This document shows positions 1-9,753 of a stretch of 64,000 nt of DNA, piece after piece; position 1 is the first letter of the stretch; each line of letters starts with the position of its first letter. The position numbers and the translations under genes were made by a program. The notes under the pieces were generated by a model that searched no databases, was not told the origin of the DNA, and worked only from the letters and a program-made list of their open reading frames with translations. The stretch is from Desulfobacteraceae bacterium (GTDB lineage: Bacteria; Desulfobacterota; Desulfobacteria; Desulfobacterales; UBA5852). Location of the stretch: positions 1 to 64,000 of the forward strand of contig JABZFP010000043.1 of the NCBI GenBank assembly GCA_014237395.1, written 5' to 3'.

Positions 1-377
1 GCTCTTCGTCAAGGAACATTAGAAAAAGAGAGTTGAAGATTTCGGCTATCAAGGTTGACCGGAGTCAAGCATTGAAACTTTGCAGATTTTCGTTTTCAAT
101 TTTCTTTTTTGCCTTCTGATCGTTCCACAATATATCGGAGTTGTCCAGATCCCAAAAATAGGTTCAACGTCGGGTGACAACTGTTATAAAACGTAACAAA
201 TGCATGTCCTGGATTTTACATATACCTTCAACTAATCCGTTAAACTCCCAGAATTGTGATACCTCCTATACTTTGAAAAATCAAGGCGCAAAAATATTGA
301 GATAGGCGCCCCTAATCGGATTGTGCTTCCAGTCGAAAAAACATAGCTCAACTCAAATGGTTAAGATGTAACTTCCA
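1..377. other. gene-free AT-rich stretch
   Basis: I see no convincing reading frame, RNA gene or repeat here. The stretch is AT-rich and lies downstream of the small minus-strand gene that ends at 378. A gene continuing from outside the window cannot be excluded, but no open frame of useful length enters from the left edge. Confidence 0.4.
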
Positions 378-677
378 TCAAATATCGAGTATTTCATAAA
401 TATGTTCGGTGACAGGCTTCGAATTATCACACCACGTCTCCCGCAAACTTCGAACCAATTTCTGATATGTCCCCGCTTGTTCTTCTTTGTAATTTTCTAA
501 ATCTGCCTTGCTTCTGAAAAGCATTATCGCTCCACATTGAGATGGATCGCTTCGATTTAGGAAAAATTCTACACGACGGACACCCATAACTCCGCGGAGT
601 TCTGATGCTGAAGTTTCCATCCATTTTTTAAAATCTTTATCCTGGAGGGCATGGTAAGTCACTACACGCATAATCAT
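378..677 (-). CDS. small antibiotic-biosynthesis-monooxygenase-like (dimeric alpha/beta barrel) protein
   Basis: This is a roughly 99-residue protein. I chose the ATG at 677 because AAGGGG lies 8 nt upstream; a longer in-frame start at 782 lacks such a site. The pattern (MRVVTYHAL, then an alternating helix/strand body with 'GVRRVEFFLNRSD' and 'AIMLFRSKADLENY') resembles the ABM / Dabb-type ferredoxin-like fold, which forms dimeric barrels in small oxygenases or heme-degrading proteins. No catalytic residue can be assigned and no neighbour gives context. It stands alone in a sparse region, so the fold is a guess and the function is unknown. Confidence 0.55.
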   Translation of the reverse strand: MIMRVVTYHALQDKDFKKWMETSASELRGVMGVRRVEFFLNRSDPSQCGAIMLFRSKADLENYKEEQAGTYQKLVRSLRETWCDNSKPVTEHIYEILDI

Positions 678-1276
678 ATCAAAATCCCCTTGTTTAAGGT
701 TTCGAGGTGCTTTTTTGAAACTTGCCGTTTGGTAGTCAGGCCAAGTAAATGTGCGCTCAGAATAAACAGCACGGTTAGCCATCTAAAGGTCGGTGATAAT
801 GAGCGAGTCAATAGTTTGTACCCCTCGAATGGTAGGATAGTAACACTATTTTACATTTCAAGCTTGCTTCATATAACTCTTATAGATGCCATTGTCACCG
901 CCGGTTCAGCCACTTAACCGCTGTGGCACAGACATGCAGAATCCTGGATCGAGCTGTGCGATTTTGGATCGCCTGAGCATATCCCGCAAAATTATATATG
1001 ATTTGGGGGGGAGCGACTGGTATGTAATCTCCTTTTTGGGCAGTTTCGTTTTTGGTGGGATTACTCAATTATTACCCAATACATGCCATTTGACTTTCCT
1101 GTAGGTAATGACAACGCAGAAGGGGGGGGGCGATCGCCGAGCCTTTCCGGCAAATAGAAGCCCGCCGGCCGACATCGCCGAAGGGCGGCTTGTGGGAAGC
1201 CGCCCAAACCGAAAATACTGTTAGGATATCCCCCTGTATTTGGTGATACAGATGCCAAAGACAACAGCCGAGTTCG
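678..1276. other. gene-free stretch with one hairpin
   Basis: About 600 bases without a supportable gene. It contains a run of nine G near 1123-1131 and a GC-rich inverted repeat at 1183-1205. Short frames on both strands have no ribosome binding site and read as random sequence. Confidence 0.4.
1183..1205 (-). terminator. GC-rich hairpin downstream of the pentapeptide-repeat gene
   Basis: A perfect 9-bp inverted repeat (GGGCGGCTT / AAGCCGCCC) with a 5-nt loop sits about 70 nt beyond the stop codon of the gene ending at 1277. No clear U-tract follows it in the minus direction, so it could be a weak terminator or only an mRNA 3'-end structure. Confidence 0.35.
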
Positions 1277-1753
1277 TTACTTTTGATAATGTCCCTCGCA
1301 TGAATGATTATGATCGTCGCTAAAACTGCCGTCCGGACACGTCACCCCCATCATTATCAGGCCCTTGGTCTTGGCCCCTTCCAAATTCGCGTCACGAAAA
1401 TTGGTTCCCTGAACCCAGGCGCCTGTCAAATCCGCATCCCGCAGATCGGCCCCTTCGAAATTGCAATCGGATAAATCGGCAAAGGTGAGCTTGGCCCTTT
1501 GAAGATTGGCTTTCTTGAAATTGGACCGAGATAAAACGGCGGAGTAAAAATCGGATTGACTCAGGTTGGCGCTTTCAAAATCCGTCGACCGAAAAATTCC
1601 AAAAGTTAGATTGGCCGAACTCAGATTCATATAACGGAAGCAGGCACCACTCAAATCACACCCGACCAGCTCGGTTTCCGCCGGTACGGTTGATGCAAAA
1701 AGGATTAAAGCGAACATCACGATGACGCTCCAAAACATACGGCTGAGTTTCAT
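1277..1753 (-). CDS. secreted pentapeptide-repeat protein
   Basis: About 158 residues. The start at 1753 is favoured by GGGAGG 7 nt upstream; an upstream in-frame ATG at 1771 has no such site. Residues 1-25 form a signal peptide (MKLSRMFW, hydrophobic core, cleavage near TVPAE). The body is a run of A(D/N)LXX pentapeptides (SSANL, ESANL, KKANL, QRAKL, SFADL-like, EGADL, RDADL, RDANL), which should build a right-handed quadrilateral beta helix. The C-terminal tail has two cysteines and a His-rich DDHNHSCEGH stretch that might bind metal. Pentapeptide proteins have many roles and nothing here defines this one. Export to the periplasm or surface is inferred from the leader. Confidence 0.8.
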   Translation of the reverse strand: MKLSRMFWSVIVMFALILFASTVPAETELVGCDLSGACFRYMNLSSANLTFGIFRSTDFESANLSQSDFYSAVLSRSNFKKANLQRAKLTFADLSDCNFEGADLRDADLTGAWVQGTNFRDANLEGAKTKGLIMMGVTCPDGSFSDDHNHSCEGHYQK

Positions 1754-1977
1754 TTTGGGCCTCCCATTCATGGTTTTGGGTTAAAGGTAAGCACGGATAA
1801 TTTATTGCTATCGCAAATACCCGTCATTAATGCGGCGTCGTTCATAGATTCAGCTTGAATGGGAGGGTATTTTTTTAGCGTAGCAGGCGTTTGCGGACCA
1901 AAATCAGGAAGCATCGGAGGGATGAAATGGAATCCTGATATGGACTGGTTAGGTCGGATGAAAAGGAGGAATCAACT

Positions 1978-2148
1978 ATGTGCACAGATTACGGCAGCTA
2001 TGTGAGCTATAATTTAAGCTGATGTCGCAATGAAAAATGTTTTTTACCATGTCCCAAACTAGATCAAGACGAGCTATTGTCAATGATAGATTCACAAAAT
2101 GGCTGGAAAGACTGTTCGTTGCAACAACCGGTGCAACGGCGCCGGTGA
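1978..2148 (+). CDS. possible UGA-recoded (selenocysteine) Cys-rich small protein
   Basis: An ATG at 1978 is preceded by AAAAGGAGG at ideal spacing, yet the frame meets TGA after only 14 codons (MCTDYGSYVSYNLS). Reading through that TGA (2020-2022) gives 41 further open codons. They begin CRNEKC and contain CPKLDQDELLSMID and GWKDC, and the frame ends at 2148. The downstream part looks protein-like and Cys-rich, and a U-C pair would resemble redox selenoproteins known from Desulfobacterota. Against this, the only hairpin just after the UGA is a weak A/T one, and a second Cys-rich frame overlaps the 3' end. A decayed gene is an equal alternative. Confidence 0.22.
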
Positions 2149-2299
2149 GGCCGCTACCCAGTGCTGTAAATGTAAGAACGACGGTCCGCCAAGGCTGGCC
2201 ATTAATGCAGAGGTGAATCTGGAAAAGGTGGTCGGGCAGTTACATACTATTTATCATTGCGTAGGGGAGGATAGGATTCTTACCTGTCGAAGGGAATGA
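2099..2299 (+). CDS. doubtful Cys-rich small ORF, perhaps the frameshifted tail of the preceding frame
   Basis: A 66-codon frame rich in cysteine (RCNNRCNGAG, QCCKCKN), followed by a helical part ending CVGEDRILTC. It overlaps the 1978-2148 frame in another register and has no ribosome binding site of its own. The Cys pattern continues that of the upstream frame, so the two may be halves of one gene separated by a frameshift. I do not recognise a family. Confidence 0.2.
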   Translation: MAGKTVRCNNRCNGAGEAATQCCKCKNDGPPRLAINAEVNLEKVVGQLHTIYHCVGEDRILTCRRE

Positions 2300-2483
2300 G
2301 AGGATGGCTCGGATGCAAGTGAACTGTGTTGCCTATGAGGATTAAAACGCAAAGATCATAGTGGATATTTAAATGGCCTTGGACTAATCAGGTTGTTGAA
2401 TATTTGAAATAGAAGATCCTAATCAAAGCCCGATCAGAGGCTATCCCTGCCTTTGGCTCAAAACTCGCTTCAGATGTTTGGTA

Positions 2484-2972
2484 TCAGCGGCCTACCCGGT
2501 GCGTATAGCGGGCCAGGTATTCCAGCACGTGCTGTAGATTTTTGACAGGATCGCGTACATCGACGATCCAGGGCTTTTCATATAGTCGGGCTTTGAACTG
2601 GTTGAAGTCGTGATCGGCCATTTTGAGACATTGGCGCTGACAAGCCTTTTTCATGCGGTCCATGAACTTGCCGCGGAACATCAGCGCCATCGCCCGCGCG
2701 TTGAACAGGTAATTGCCGTTACAGGGTATCCAGCGTAAGCCATCTGAAGAAACGGCACCGCCAGCCACCAGGCAATGCAGATGGAAGTGGGCATCGAGTT
2801 TTTGATCCCAGGTGTGCAGCGTGGCGACAAAACCCAGTTTGCCGCCGAGGGTGTTTTCACCGAAGGTCAACAACGTCCGGGAGGCGGAGGATCGTGTTGC
2901 GCAAACTGATACCATCCGATCGGATTCCGGAGCAGAAGCGGCTTTGACATTGGATTCGCCGCAATGCACCAG
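2484..2972 (-). pseudogene. IS91-family transposase fragment
   Basis: The frame carries the typical Y2/IS91 transposase core: RTLLTFGENTLGGKLGF, ATLHTWDQKLDAHFHLHC (the HUH-like HxHxH/C metal site), FRGKFMDRM and the end of LEYLARYTHRV. It stops immediately after that motif. The C-terminal part holding the catalytic tyrosines is missing, and so are the N-terminal zinc-binding domain and the usual 'FTLPHEL' segment. The start is GTG at 2972 with no plausible ribosome site. It is a relic of a rolling-circle insertion sequence rather than a working transposase. Ends of the element could not be identified. Confidence 0.8.
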
Positions 2973-3465
2973 GGCGATCGGAAATTCGAGGAGGTATGCT
3001 AACGCTGAAACAATTATTGGAAGATCTGAAAAAGTAAACAGGAAGACCCAGGTCGTCGAAGGCCGATGCCTGCCAGATATGAATCCCCATGGTTTTACGG
3101 AAAAATTTTATAACGATGAGAAAAAATTGACAATTCATATATAGTTTTGTTAGCTATGCAAGAATGGCGTTACTATGAGCAGAATCGCCTTCCTATTGAA
3201 CTGTGATCATTCCTCAACTAACCTCGTCCGAGCGATTATTTCAGATTCTGACTCATCTTGTACGTTCAGAACAACCTAATCCATCAGTGTATTAAACACT
3301 TAAATAGAATCAGAATTTTTTTCTAAATCCAAAAATTGCAATGACAATGATGCTATTGACGGGTTTGCCGATCATTGATCGGGGGAGTGCGAATACCCTA
3401 TCAAAGTATTAATCTGGCACGGTTATTGACAGGCATTCAGGCATCTGAAACCACGTAGAGACAAA
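2973..3465. other. intergenic region upstream of the hybrid kinase
   Basis: About 490 AT-rich bases. At the left end a GAGGAGG precedes a 13-codon plus-strand frame (MLTLKQLLEDLKK, 2998-3039), perhaps the last piece of another mobile-element gene. The rest carries no gene that I can support and presumably holds the kinase promoter. Confidence 0.35.
3415..3430 (+). promoter_or_regulatory. imperfect sigma-54-like -24/-12 element
   Basis: TGGCACGGTTATTGAC matches the -24 box of a sigma-54 promoter exactly (TGGCACG) with the correct 10-nt gap, but the -12 dinucleotide is GA instead of GC. It lies about 36 nt upstream of the kinase ATG. The next gene encodes a sigma-54 activator, so autoregulation is conceivable. 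The mismatch at -12 is serious. Confidence 0.25.
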
Positions 3466-6400
3466 ATGATATCCATGGATAATAAAAAAAGAAATAGAGA
3501 TGAAGCTGCCACAGTGACAGCATTGGTTGAGATATCCAATGCTGTCAACAATACGGACGATTTCGGTGATCTGTATGCATCCATATACGATTCCCTATTG
3601 AAAATCCTAACCGTGGAAAATATTGCCGTTACCCTAAACCCTGAAGACAGCGAATTGTTGAAATTCCCATATGTTGCAGATGAACCGGGTGCTATCATAG
3701 AAGAATTGATTAACATCAGCAAACCCCAGTCTTTGCCGGCAAGAGTGGCATCCGCAGGCAAACCCATGTTGTTTTATGAAGAAGACATCGCAAAAATTTC
3801 CAGGGAGACATACAAAACCGCGTCTCCTTCAGCTTGCAAGGTAGTGGCAGGAGCCCCACTGAAAATAAAAGGCCGGTCTATGGGTGCTCTCATGGTCTGG
3901 AGTTATCGTTCGAAAGATGCATTTAAGGTAAGTGACCTGGGGTTTTTAAATTCCATAGCCGAATTCATTGCATCAGAAATTGAGCGAAAACAGATACAAA
4001 TCGCCCATAAGAAAAGTGACAAAATTAGTCAGGTTCTGTTTGAAATTACAAGTGCCGTTCATAGTTCTGAAAATTTGCCCCAGTTGTTTGAGAGAATCCA
4101 TCACACATTGGGGCGAATAATAGATGTATCCAATTTCTTTATTGCCATTGTGGATATGAAAGAAAGGACACTGCATTTTCCATATTTTGTCGATACCTTG
4201 GATGATGATTTTACGCCGATCACAAACTTCAATTCTGAGGATTCATTAACCGGTTTAGTTGTTACCCAACGCAAACCAATTTTATTAAAAACCGAAGATC
4301 TCGAAAAACGAAAAAGTCAAAACGGTGTGTGGGGTCCGGTGCCCCTTATTTGGATGGGCGCACCGTTGATGATTAAAGATGAGGTTATCGGGGTGGTAGC
4401 TGTACAGAGCTATATAGATGCCAATATTTACAATAGCATGGATCTTCAAATACTTTCGGCCATTTCTGGGCAAATGGCCCTATCGATACAACGAAAACGT
4501 TCGGAAGATGCGTTACGGGAGAATGAGAAAAAGCTTCGCCAAATCTACAACAACATTTTAGATGTCTATTTTGAAATTCGTCTCGATGGCGTCATTTCAG
4601 AAATCAGCCCCTCAATTGAAAAACACATTCCATATAAACGAAATGAACTTATTGGCAAATCATTTTTTGATATTTTATTTACTCCTGAAAATAGAGATAA
4701 ACATATTGAGATTCTTCTTAACAAGGAATTTGTAAAGAATTATGAATTCAATATCTCTTTTGAAGACAACACCCAACATATTTATTCTATCAATACCGAA
4801 CTTCTTAAAGATGAACAAAACAACCCAGCAAAACTGATCGGAACCATACGTGATGTTACAGATAAAAAGAGAATCGAATACGAACGTGAGCGATCTATAT
4901 CAATATTAAAGGCGACCTTAGAGTCCACTGCCGATGGCATTCTTGTTGTCGATAAATACGGTGTCTGGACGAATTTTAATCAGAAATTCATCGATACGTG
5001 GAACATCCCCGCCCGCCTTATTCGTAATGGGAAAGACAAGGAATTAAGGAAATATGTGATTACCAAAATTGTTGACGCTGAGACGTTTCTTTCCCATGTA
5101 AAAGGGCTCACAAACGACTCAAATGCACATTCATTTAACATGGTCGAACTGAAGGATGGAAAGATTCTTGAGTGTTACTCCCAACCGCAAATTATTGGAA
5201 AAGAGATCGTAGGAAGAGTGTGGAGTTTCCACGATATTACAGATCGAAAACGCGTTGAAACAGCTCTCAGAGTCAGCGAAGAGATCAGCCATGTCCTGCT
5301 GAAGATTGCCAGTGCCGTGCATAATACTGAAAATCTGCAACAGTTGTTTGAATCCATCCATCAGTCTTTGAGCCGCCTGATGGATCTCTCCAATTTCTTT
5401 ATTGCCCTGTATGACCGCACCAAGAATTCCATCGACTTTGAATACTTTGTCGATCAGTTTGACAAGGCCCTTCCAAGAATAGAAAGTTTGGATGAGGTCA
5501 ACAGCCTAACGGGCGAAGTTATTATAAAGAAAAGTTCCTTGCTTCTGAACGAAACGATGCTGCGGGACCGTGCCAGAAAGAATAAGATAGTGGGAACTGT
5601 CCCCAAAATTTGGTTGGGCGTTCCACTTATTATCAGGGATGAAGTGATCGGTGTCGTGGCGGCCCAGAGCTATTTGGATGCCCATCTTTATGATGAGAAA
5701 GATCTGCAGGTGCTGTCGGCTATTTCCGACCAGATCGCCTTGGCGATCCATCGCAAGCGTGCTGAAGATGCACTGCGCGAGAGCGAAGCACGGTATCGCC
5801 TCCTTGCAGACAGTTTGTCGGATGTGGTTTGGGTCCGGGACATGGAACTAAATCTCACATACATCAGTCATTCGGTTGAGAACCAGACCGGATTCAGCGT
5901 TGAAGAGATGATGGCCAAGCCCATAAAAGAGAGTATGCCTCCGGATTCACTGGCGAAGGTTACCAAGATACTTGATGAAGAAATCAGGTTGGAAAAAGAG
6001 GGAACCGCAAAACCCGACCGATCCCGAATTGTCCAGATCGACAATTATCGGAAAGACGGTACGATTTTTCCGGTGGAAAGTGTGGTCTCATTCATGCGCG
6101 ATGCCACCGGGAAGGCAATTGCTATAGCGGGAATCAATCGCGATATTACCGAACGCATGCGAATTGAAAACGAACTCAAGGTTCGTGATGAGAAATTGTC
6201 ATATCTATCTAATCAGACCGAGCAGCTCAGTTTGGCAGCCGCCTCCATGATTACCATAAAGGATGAACAGCAATTTTTTGATAAAATCAGCAAAACAATC
6301 GTTAATTACTCTGATTTCAAAAGGGTGATTATCTCCTTATTTAAAGAGGAAGCACCTTTCAGGGATATTATCGCGTTTGGTGGGGTTGAAAAGGAACTGG

Positions 6401-9400
6401 TCGATAAGCTGCGGAAAGTCGAAATGCCCAAAAAGTGGTATGACAGGGTTTTTACCGAAGGAGATAAGATTGGACCCTTCAGCTACTATTTTCCCCATAC
6501 CAAAAAGCATATCCTGAACCAGGAAGCAACTATCTACGGGAGCGGGCCCGTACCTGAATCTGAAAATCGATGGCATCCGGAAGACAATCTTTTTGTTCGA
6601 ATGATCGATGAAGACGGTGAAACAATCGGGATAATATCCGTTGACGAATCGAAATCTGGATTAATACCCAGTCCGGAAACGGTTAGACCGTTGGAAATTT
6701 TTTCAAGCCTGATCTCACAGCTATTTATTCTAAAAAAAGAGCAGAAAGAGAGAAGGAAAGCGGAGATGTGGGCTTCAGAGCAGCGACTGGCTCTGATGGT
6801 TGAACAGTCGCCGCTCGCCGTAATTGAGTGGAACCTCGAATTTGAAGTCATCAAATGGAATCAGGCAGCTGAACAAATGTTTGGATATTCGGCGGAAGAG
6901 GCAATAGGACAGCACGCCGCTGAATTGATCGTGCCGGAAGAGGTGCGCCCTGTCGTCGATAAGATATGGCAGGATTTGATTGCCCAAAGAGGTGGGACGC
7001 ATTCCATCAACGACAACCTGACGAAAAATGGGCGCTCTATTACCTGTGAATGGCACAATACGGGTTTGGTGAATGCCAAAGGAAAAATATCCGGTGTTCT
7101 TTCAATCATACAGGATATCACCGAGCGGAAACAGGCTGAACGGGAAATCACGCTACAGAGAGCCTACTTGGAACAACTTTTTGAGGCTTCAACCGAGGCC
7201 ATTGCCTACGTTAATAAAAAGGGTCGCGTGGAGCGGATAAACAGCCAATTCACGACTATTTTTGGTTATACCGCCGATGAAATTGTCGATCGGTCCTTGG
7301 ACGCTACGATTATTCCGCCATCCCTTCACGAGGAAGGCAAAGCGGTTACAGCAGAGATCAAAAAGGGTAAGCCCTATTTTTATGAGACCGTGCGTAAACG
7401 TAAAGATGGCCGTCTTGTGGATGTGTCGATTACCGGGATGCCGATTTCCGTGGAAGGAGAAGATGCCGGCCTCTATGCCATCTACAGGGATATTTCAAGT
7501 AACAAACAGGCCGAACTGCAAATCACGATACAGAAGGCCTATTTGGAACAGCTTTTTGAAGCCTCAACCGAGGCGATCGTTTTCATCAATGAAAATGACC
7601 GTGTTGAACGAATAAACAGCCAATTTACCAAAATTTTCGGTTTTTCCGCGGATGAGGTCATCGGCAAGTCCCTGGATGACACGATTATTCCACCATCGCG
7701 CCACGAAGAAGGTAAGAACGTAAAAATTGAAATAAAGAAAGGGAGTCACATTTTTCACGAGACGGTGCGGCAACGAAAAGACGGCAGATTAGTGGATGTA
7801 TCGGTTACCGGTATGCCGATCTCCATCGAAGGAAAAGGCGCCGGTGTCTACGCCATCTATCGGGATATTTCACGACAGAAAAAGGCGGAACAGGAGCTCA
7901 AAGGAGCAAAAACGGCTGCTGAAGAAGCTACCCAGGCCAAGAGCAACTTTCTGGCCAACATGAGCCATGAGATCCGGACGCCCATGGACGCGATTATCGG
8001 CTTCAGCCACCTGGCCATGGAAACGGATTTAACACCGCAGCAACTTGACTATCAGAAAAAAATTCACGCTTCCGCCTATAATCTTTTAAGATTGCTCGAC
8101 GATATTCTTGATTTTTCAAAAATCGAAGCCGGAAAGCTCGATCTTGAAAAGCACAGCTTCAACCTGAGAGAAGTTCTGGAAAGAGTATCTTCAATGATCA
8201 GCGTTAAGAGCAACGAAAAGGGGCTGGCCTTTTCGCTGCATGTTCCAGAGACAATACCAACGCATTTCAGCGGCGATGCGCTGCGCCTGGAACAAGTGCT
8301 CATAAACCTGACCTCCAATGCGGTCAAGTTCACTTCGGAAGGCACCGTTTCGCTATCCGTTGAGCTGGTTGAAGAATCGGAACAGGACGCTTCACTGAGA
8401 TTTATCGTCAGTGACACGGGTATTGGGATGAGCCATAAACAGATCCAAAACCTATTCCAGCCTTTTCGACAGGCGGATTTTTCCATTACCCGCAAATATG
8501 GTGGTACGGGGTTGGGTCTGGCTATTTGCAAGCGGTTGATCGAAATGATGGGGAGTAAAATCGCGGTTCAAAGCAAACCTGGTATCGGCAGTCAATTTGT
8601 CTTTGTGGTCCGTCTGGAAAAATCCGAGGACGACGACAATGTTGTCATTGCCGGTATTGCCAAGGAGGTTGCTAAGGATTTGCTTGCCAACTGTCGGATC
8701 CTCCTTGTGGAAGACAATGAAACCAATTTGCAACTCGCTCGTGAGCTGTTGGAGCAGGTTGGACTCGAGGTGGTCACGGCCGCCAACGGATTGGAAGCTG
8801 TGGCAATGACGGCGAAAGAACGATTTGACGGTATCCTGATGGATATACAGATGCCGGTAATGGACGGGTTGACCGCTACACGAGAAATCCGTAAAGCTTC
8901 TTCGCCACGCGAACTGCCCATTATGGCGATGACGGCCAACGCCATGTCGACAGACCGTGAAGAATGTATGGCTGCCGGCATGAATGACCACATCGCCAAA
9001 CCGATCAAGCCGGAAATTCTTTACCGAACACTGGTTCAAAGACTCAGACCCGATGTTGACCTGAACGGCTGCATAAACAATGGGAAGACCGGCGAAACCG
9101 ACGCCTTGGATGCTGCTGAGGGTTGGCCCCATCTCGATGGTTTTGATGTGATCATGGGTTTAGGCGCGGTGAACGGCGACAGGCAATTGTATATCAAGTT
9201 GCTAACCAGTTTCCATCACCGTCATCAGGACATCAACGAAAAAATAAAAGATGAATTTACGCATGGAAATCGTCATGTCGCACAGCGATTGGCTCACACC
9301 GTCAAGGGGGTGTCGGGAACCATAGGCGCCAAGAGGCTATTTGAAATTTCGACCAAACTGGAATCCGCCTTAAAGAAAGACAACCGCGATCGCATACCGG

Positions 9401-9753
9401 CACTGTTGAATCGTTTCGACAGGGAAGTTACCCGGGTTATAGTCGCTTTGGATGCATTTCTGAAAAACGAGGCGGCAGGGCAAACCGATGATGCAGCCCA
9501 CAGCGGCGATCACAACATACAGCATCTCCCTGAACGGAAAACGGTTCGTCTTAAGGAATTATTTCAAGAATTAGCCGGCCTCATCGATAAACGTGATTCA
9601 GATGCCCTCAATCTCGTTGCCGATATAAAAGCATTGCTAGGGCCTTCACATATCAGTGGCAGTTTTTTGCAGCTGGAATCGCAAATAAACAGCTTTGCAT
9701 TCGAACTGGCCCAAAACACTCTTGCACAAACAAAGGAGGGACTTGGTCTCTAA
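3466..9753 (+). CDS. giant cytoplasmic hybrid sensor histidine kinase (4 GAF, 6 PAS, HisKA, HATPase, REC, HPt)
   Basis: 2095 residues with no membrane segment, so a soluble sensor. Approximate domains: GAF 12-172, GAF 188-345, PAS 356-468, PAS 475-595, GAF 604-765, PAS 770-898, a GAF-like unit 908-1092, PAS 1107-1222, PAS 1229-1348, PAS 1355-1472, HisKA 1494-1562 with phosphoacceptor H1501 (NMSHEIRTPMD), HATPase 1599-1717 (N-box NLTSN around 1614-1618, DTGIG), receiver 1742-1862 with D1793, and HPt about 1905-2005 with H1944 (LAHTVKG). GAF2/GAF3 and PAS5/PAS6 are close internal duplicates. The chain H-D-H suggests an internal phosphorelay that would pass phosphate to the response regulator encoded 106 bp downstream. 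Ligands are unknown; no haem- or flavin-binding residue is obvious. Confidence 0.95.
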   Translation: MISMDNKKRNRDEAATVTALVEISNAVNNTDDFGDLYASIYDSLLKILTVENIAVTLNPEDSELLKFPYVADEPGAIIEELINISKPQSLPARVASAGKPMLFYEEDIAKISRETYKTASPSACKVVAGAPLKIKGRSMGALMVWSYRSKDAFKVSDLGFLNSIAEFIASEIERKQIQIAHKKSDKISQVLFEITSAVHSSENLPQLFERIHHTLGRIIDVSNFFIAIVDMKERTLHFPYFVDTLDDDFTPITNFNSEDSLTGLVVTQRKPILLKTEDLEKRKSQNGVWGPVPLIWMGAPLMIKDEVIGVVAVQSYIDANIYNSMDLQILSAISGQMALSIQRKRSEDALRENEKKLRQIYNNILDVYFEIRLDGVISEISPSIEKHIPYKRNELIGKSFFDILFTPENRDKHIEILLNKEFVKNYEFNISFEDNTQHIYSINTELLKDEQNNPAKLIGTIRDVTDKKRIEYERERSISILKATLESTADGILVVDKYGVWTNFNQKFIDTWNIPARLIRNGKDKELRKYVITKIVDAETFLSHVKGLTNDSNAHSFNMVELKDGKILECYSQPQIIGKEIVGRVWSFHDITDRKRVETALRVSEEISHVLLKIASAVHNTENLQQLFESIHQSLSRLMDLSNFFIALYDRTKNSIDFEYFVDQFDKALPRIESLDEVNSLTGEVIIKKSSLLLNETMLRDRARKNKIVGTVPKIWLGVPLIIRDEVIGVVAAQSYLDAHLYDEKDLQVLSAISDQIALAIHRKRAEDALRESEARYRLLADSLSDVVWVRDMELNLTYISHSVENQTGFSVEEMMAKPIKESMPPDSLAKVTKILDEEIRLEKEGTAKPDRSRIVQIDNYRKDGTIFPVESVVSFMRDATGKAIAIAGINRDITERMRIENELKVRDEKLSYLSNQTEQLSLAAASMITIKDEQQFFDKISKTIVNYSDFKRVIISLFKEEAPFRDIIAFGGVEKELVDKLRKVEMPKKWYDRVFTEGDKIGPFSYYFPHTKKHILNQEATIYGSGPVPESENRWHPEDNLFVRMIDEDGETIGIISVDESKSGLIPSPETVRPLEIFSSLISQLFILKKEQKERRKAEMWASEQRLALMVEQSPLAVIEWNLEFEVIKWNQAAEQMFGYSAEEAIGQHAAELIVPEEVRPVVDKIWQDLIAQRGGTHSINDNLTKNGRSITCEWHNTGLVNAKGKISGVLSIIQDITERKQAEREITLQRAYLEQLFEASTEAIAYVNKKGRVERINSQFTTIFGYTADEIVDRSLDATIIPPSLHEEGKAVTAEIKKGKPYFYETVRKRKDGRLVDVSITGMPISVEGEDAGLYAIYRDISSNKQAELQITIQKAYLEQLFEASTEAIVFINENDRVERINSQFTKIFGFSADEVIGKSLDDTIIPPSRHEEGKNVKIEIKKGSHIFHETVRQRKDGRLVDVSVTGMPISIEGKGAGVYAIYRDISRQKKAEQELKGAKTAAEEATQAKSNFLANMSHEIRTPMDAIIGFSHLAMETDLTPQQLDYQKKIHASAYNLLRLLDDILDFSKIEAGKLDLEKHSFNLREVLERVSSMISVKSNEKGLAFSLHVPETIPTHFSGDALRLEQVLINLTSNAVKFTSEGTVSLSVELVEESEQDASLRFIVSDTGIGMSHKQIQNLFQPFRQADFSITRKYGGTGLGLAICKRLIEMMGSKIAVQSKPGIGSQFVFVVRLEKSEDDDNVVIAGIAKEVAKDLLANCRILLVEDNETNLQLARELLEQVGLEVVTAANGLEAVAMTAKERFDGILMDIQMPVMDGLTATREIRKASSPRELPIMAMTANAMSTDREECMAAGMNDHIAKPIKPEILYRTLVQRLRPDVDLNGCINNGKTGETDALDAAEGWPHLDGFDVIMGLGAVNGDRQLYIKLLTSFHHRHQDINEKIKDEFTHGNRHVAQRLAHTVKGVSGTIGAKRLFEISTKLESALKKDNRDRIPALLNRFDREVTRVIVALDAFLKNEAAGQTDDAAHSGDHNIQHLPERKTVRLKELFQELAGLIDKRDSDALNLVADIKALLGPSHISGSFLQLESQINSFAFELAQNTLAQTKEGLGL

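Noticed and set aside
1922..2005. 27-codon ORF (MKWNPDMDWLGRMKRRNQ...) overlapping the candidate UGA gene
   Set aside because: GGAGG is only 1 nt from its ATG, too close for initiation, and the product resembles nothing.
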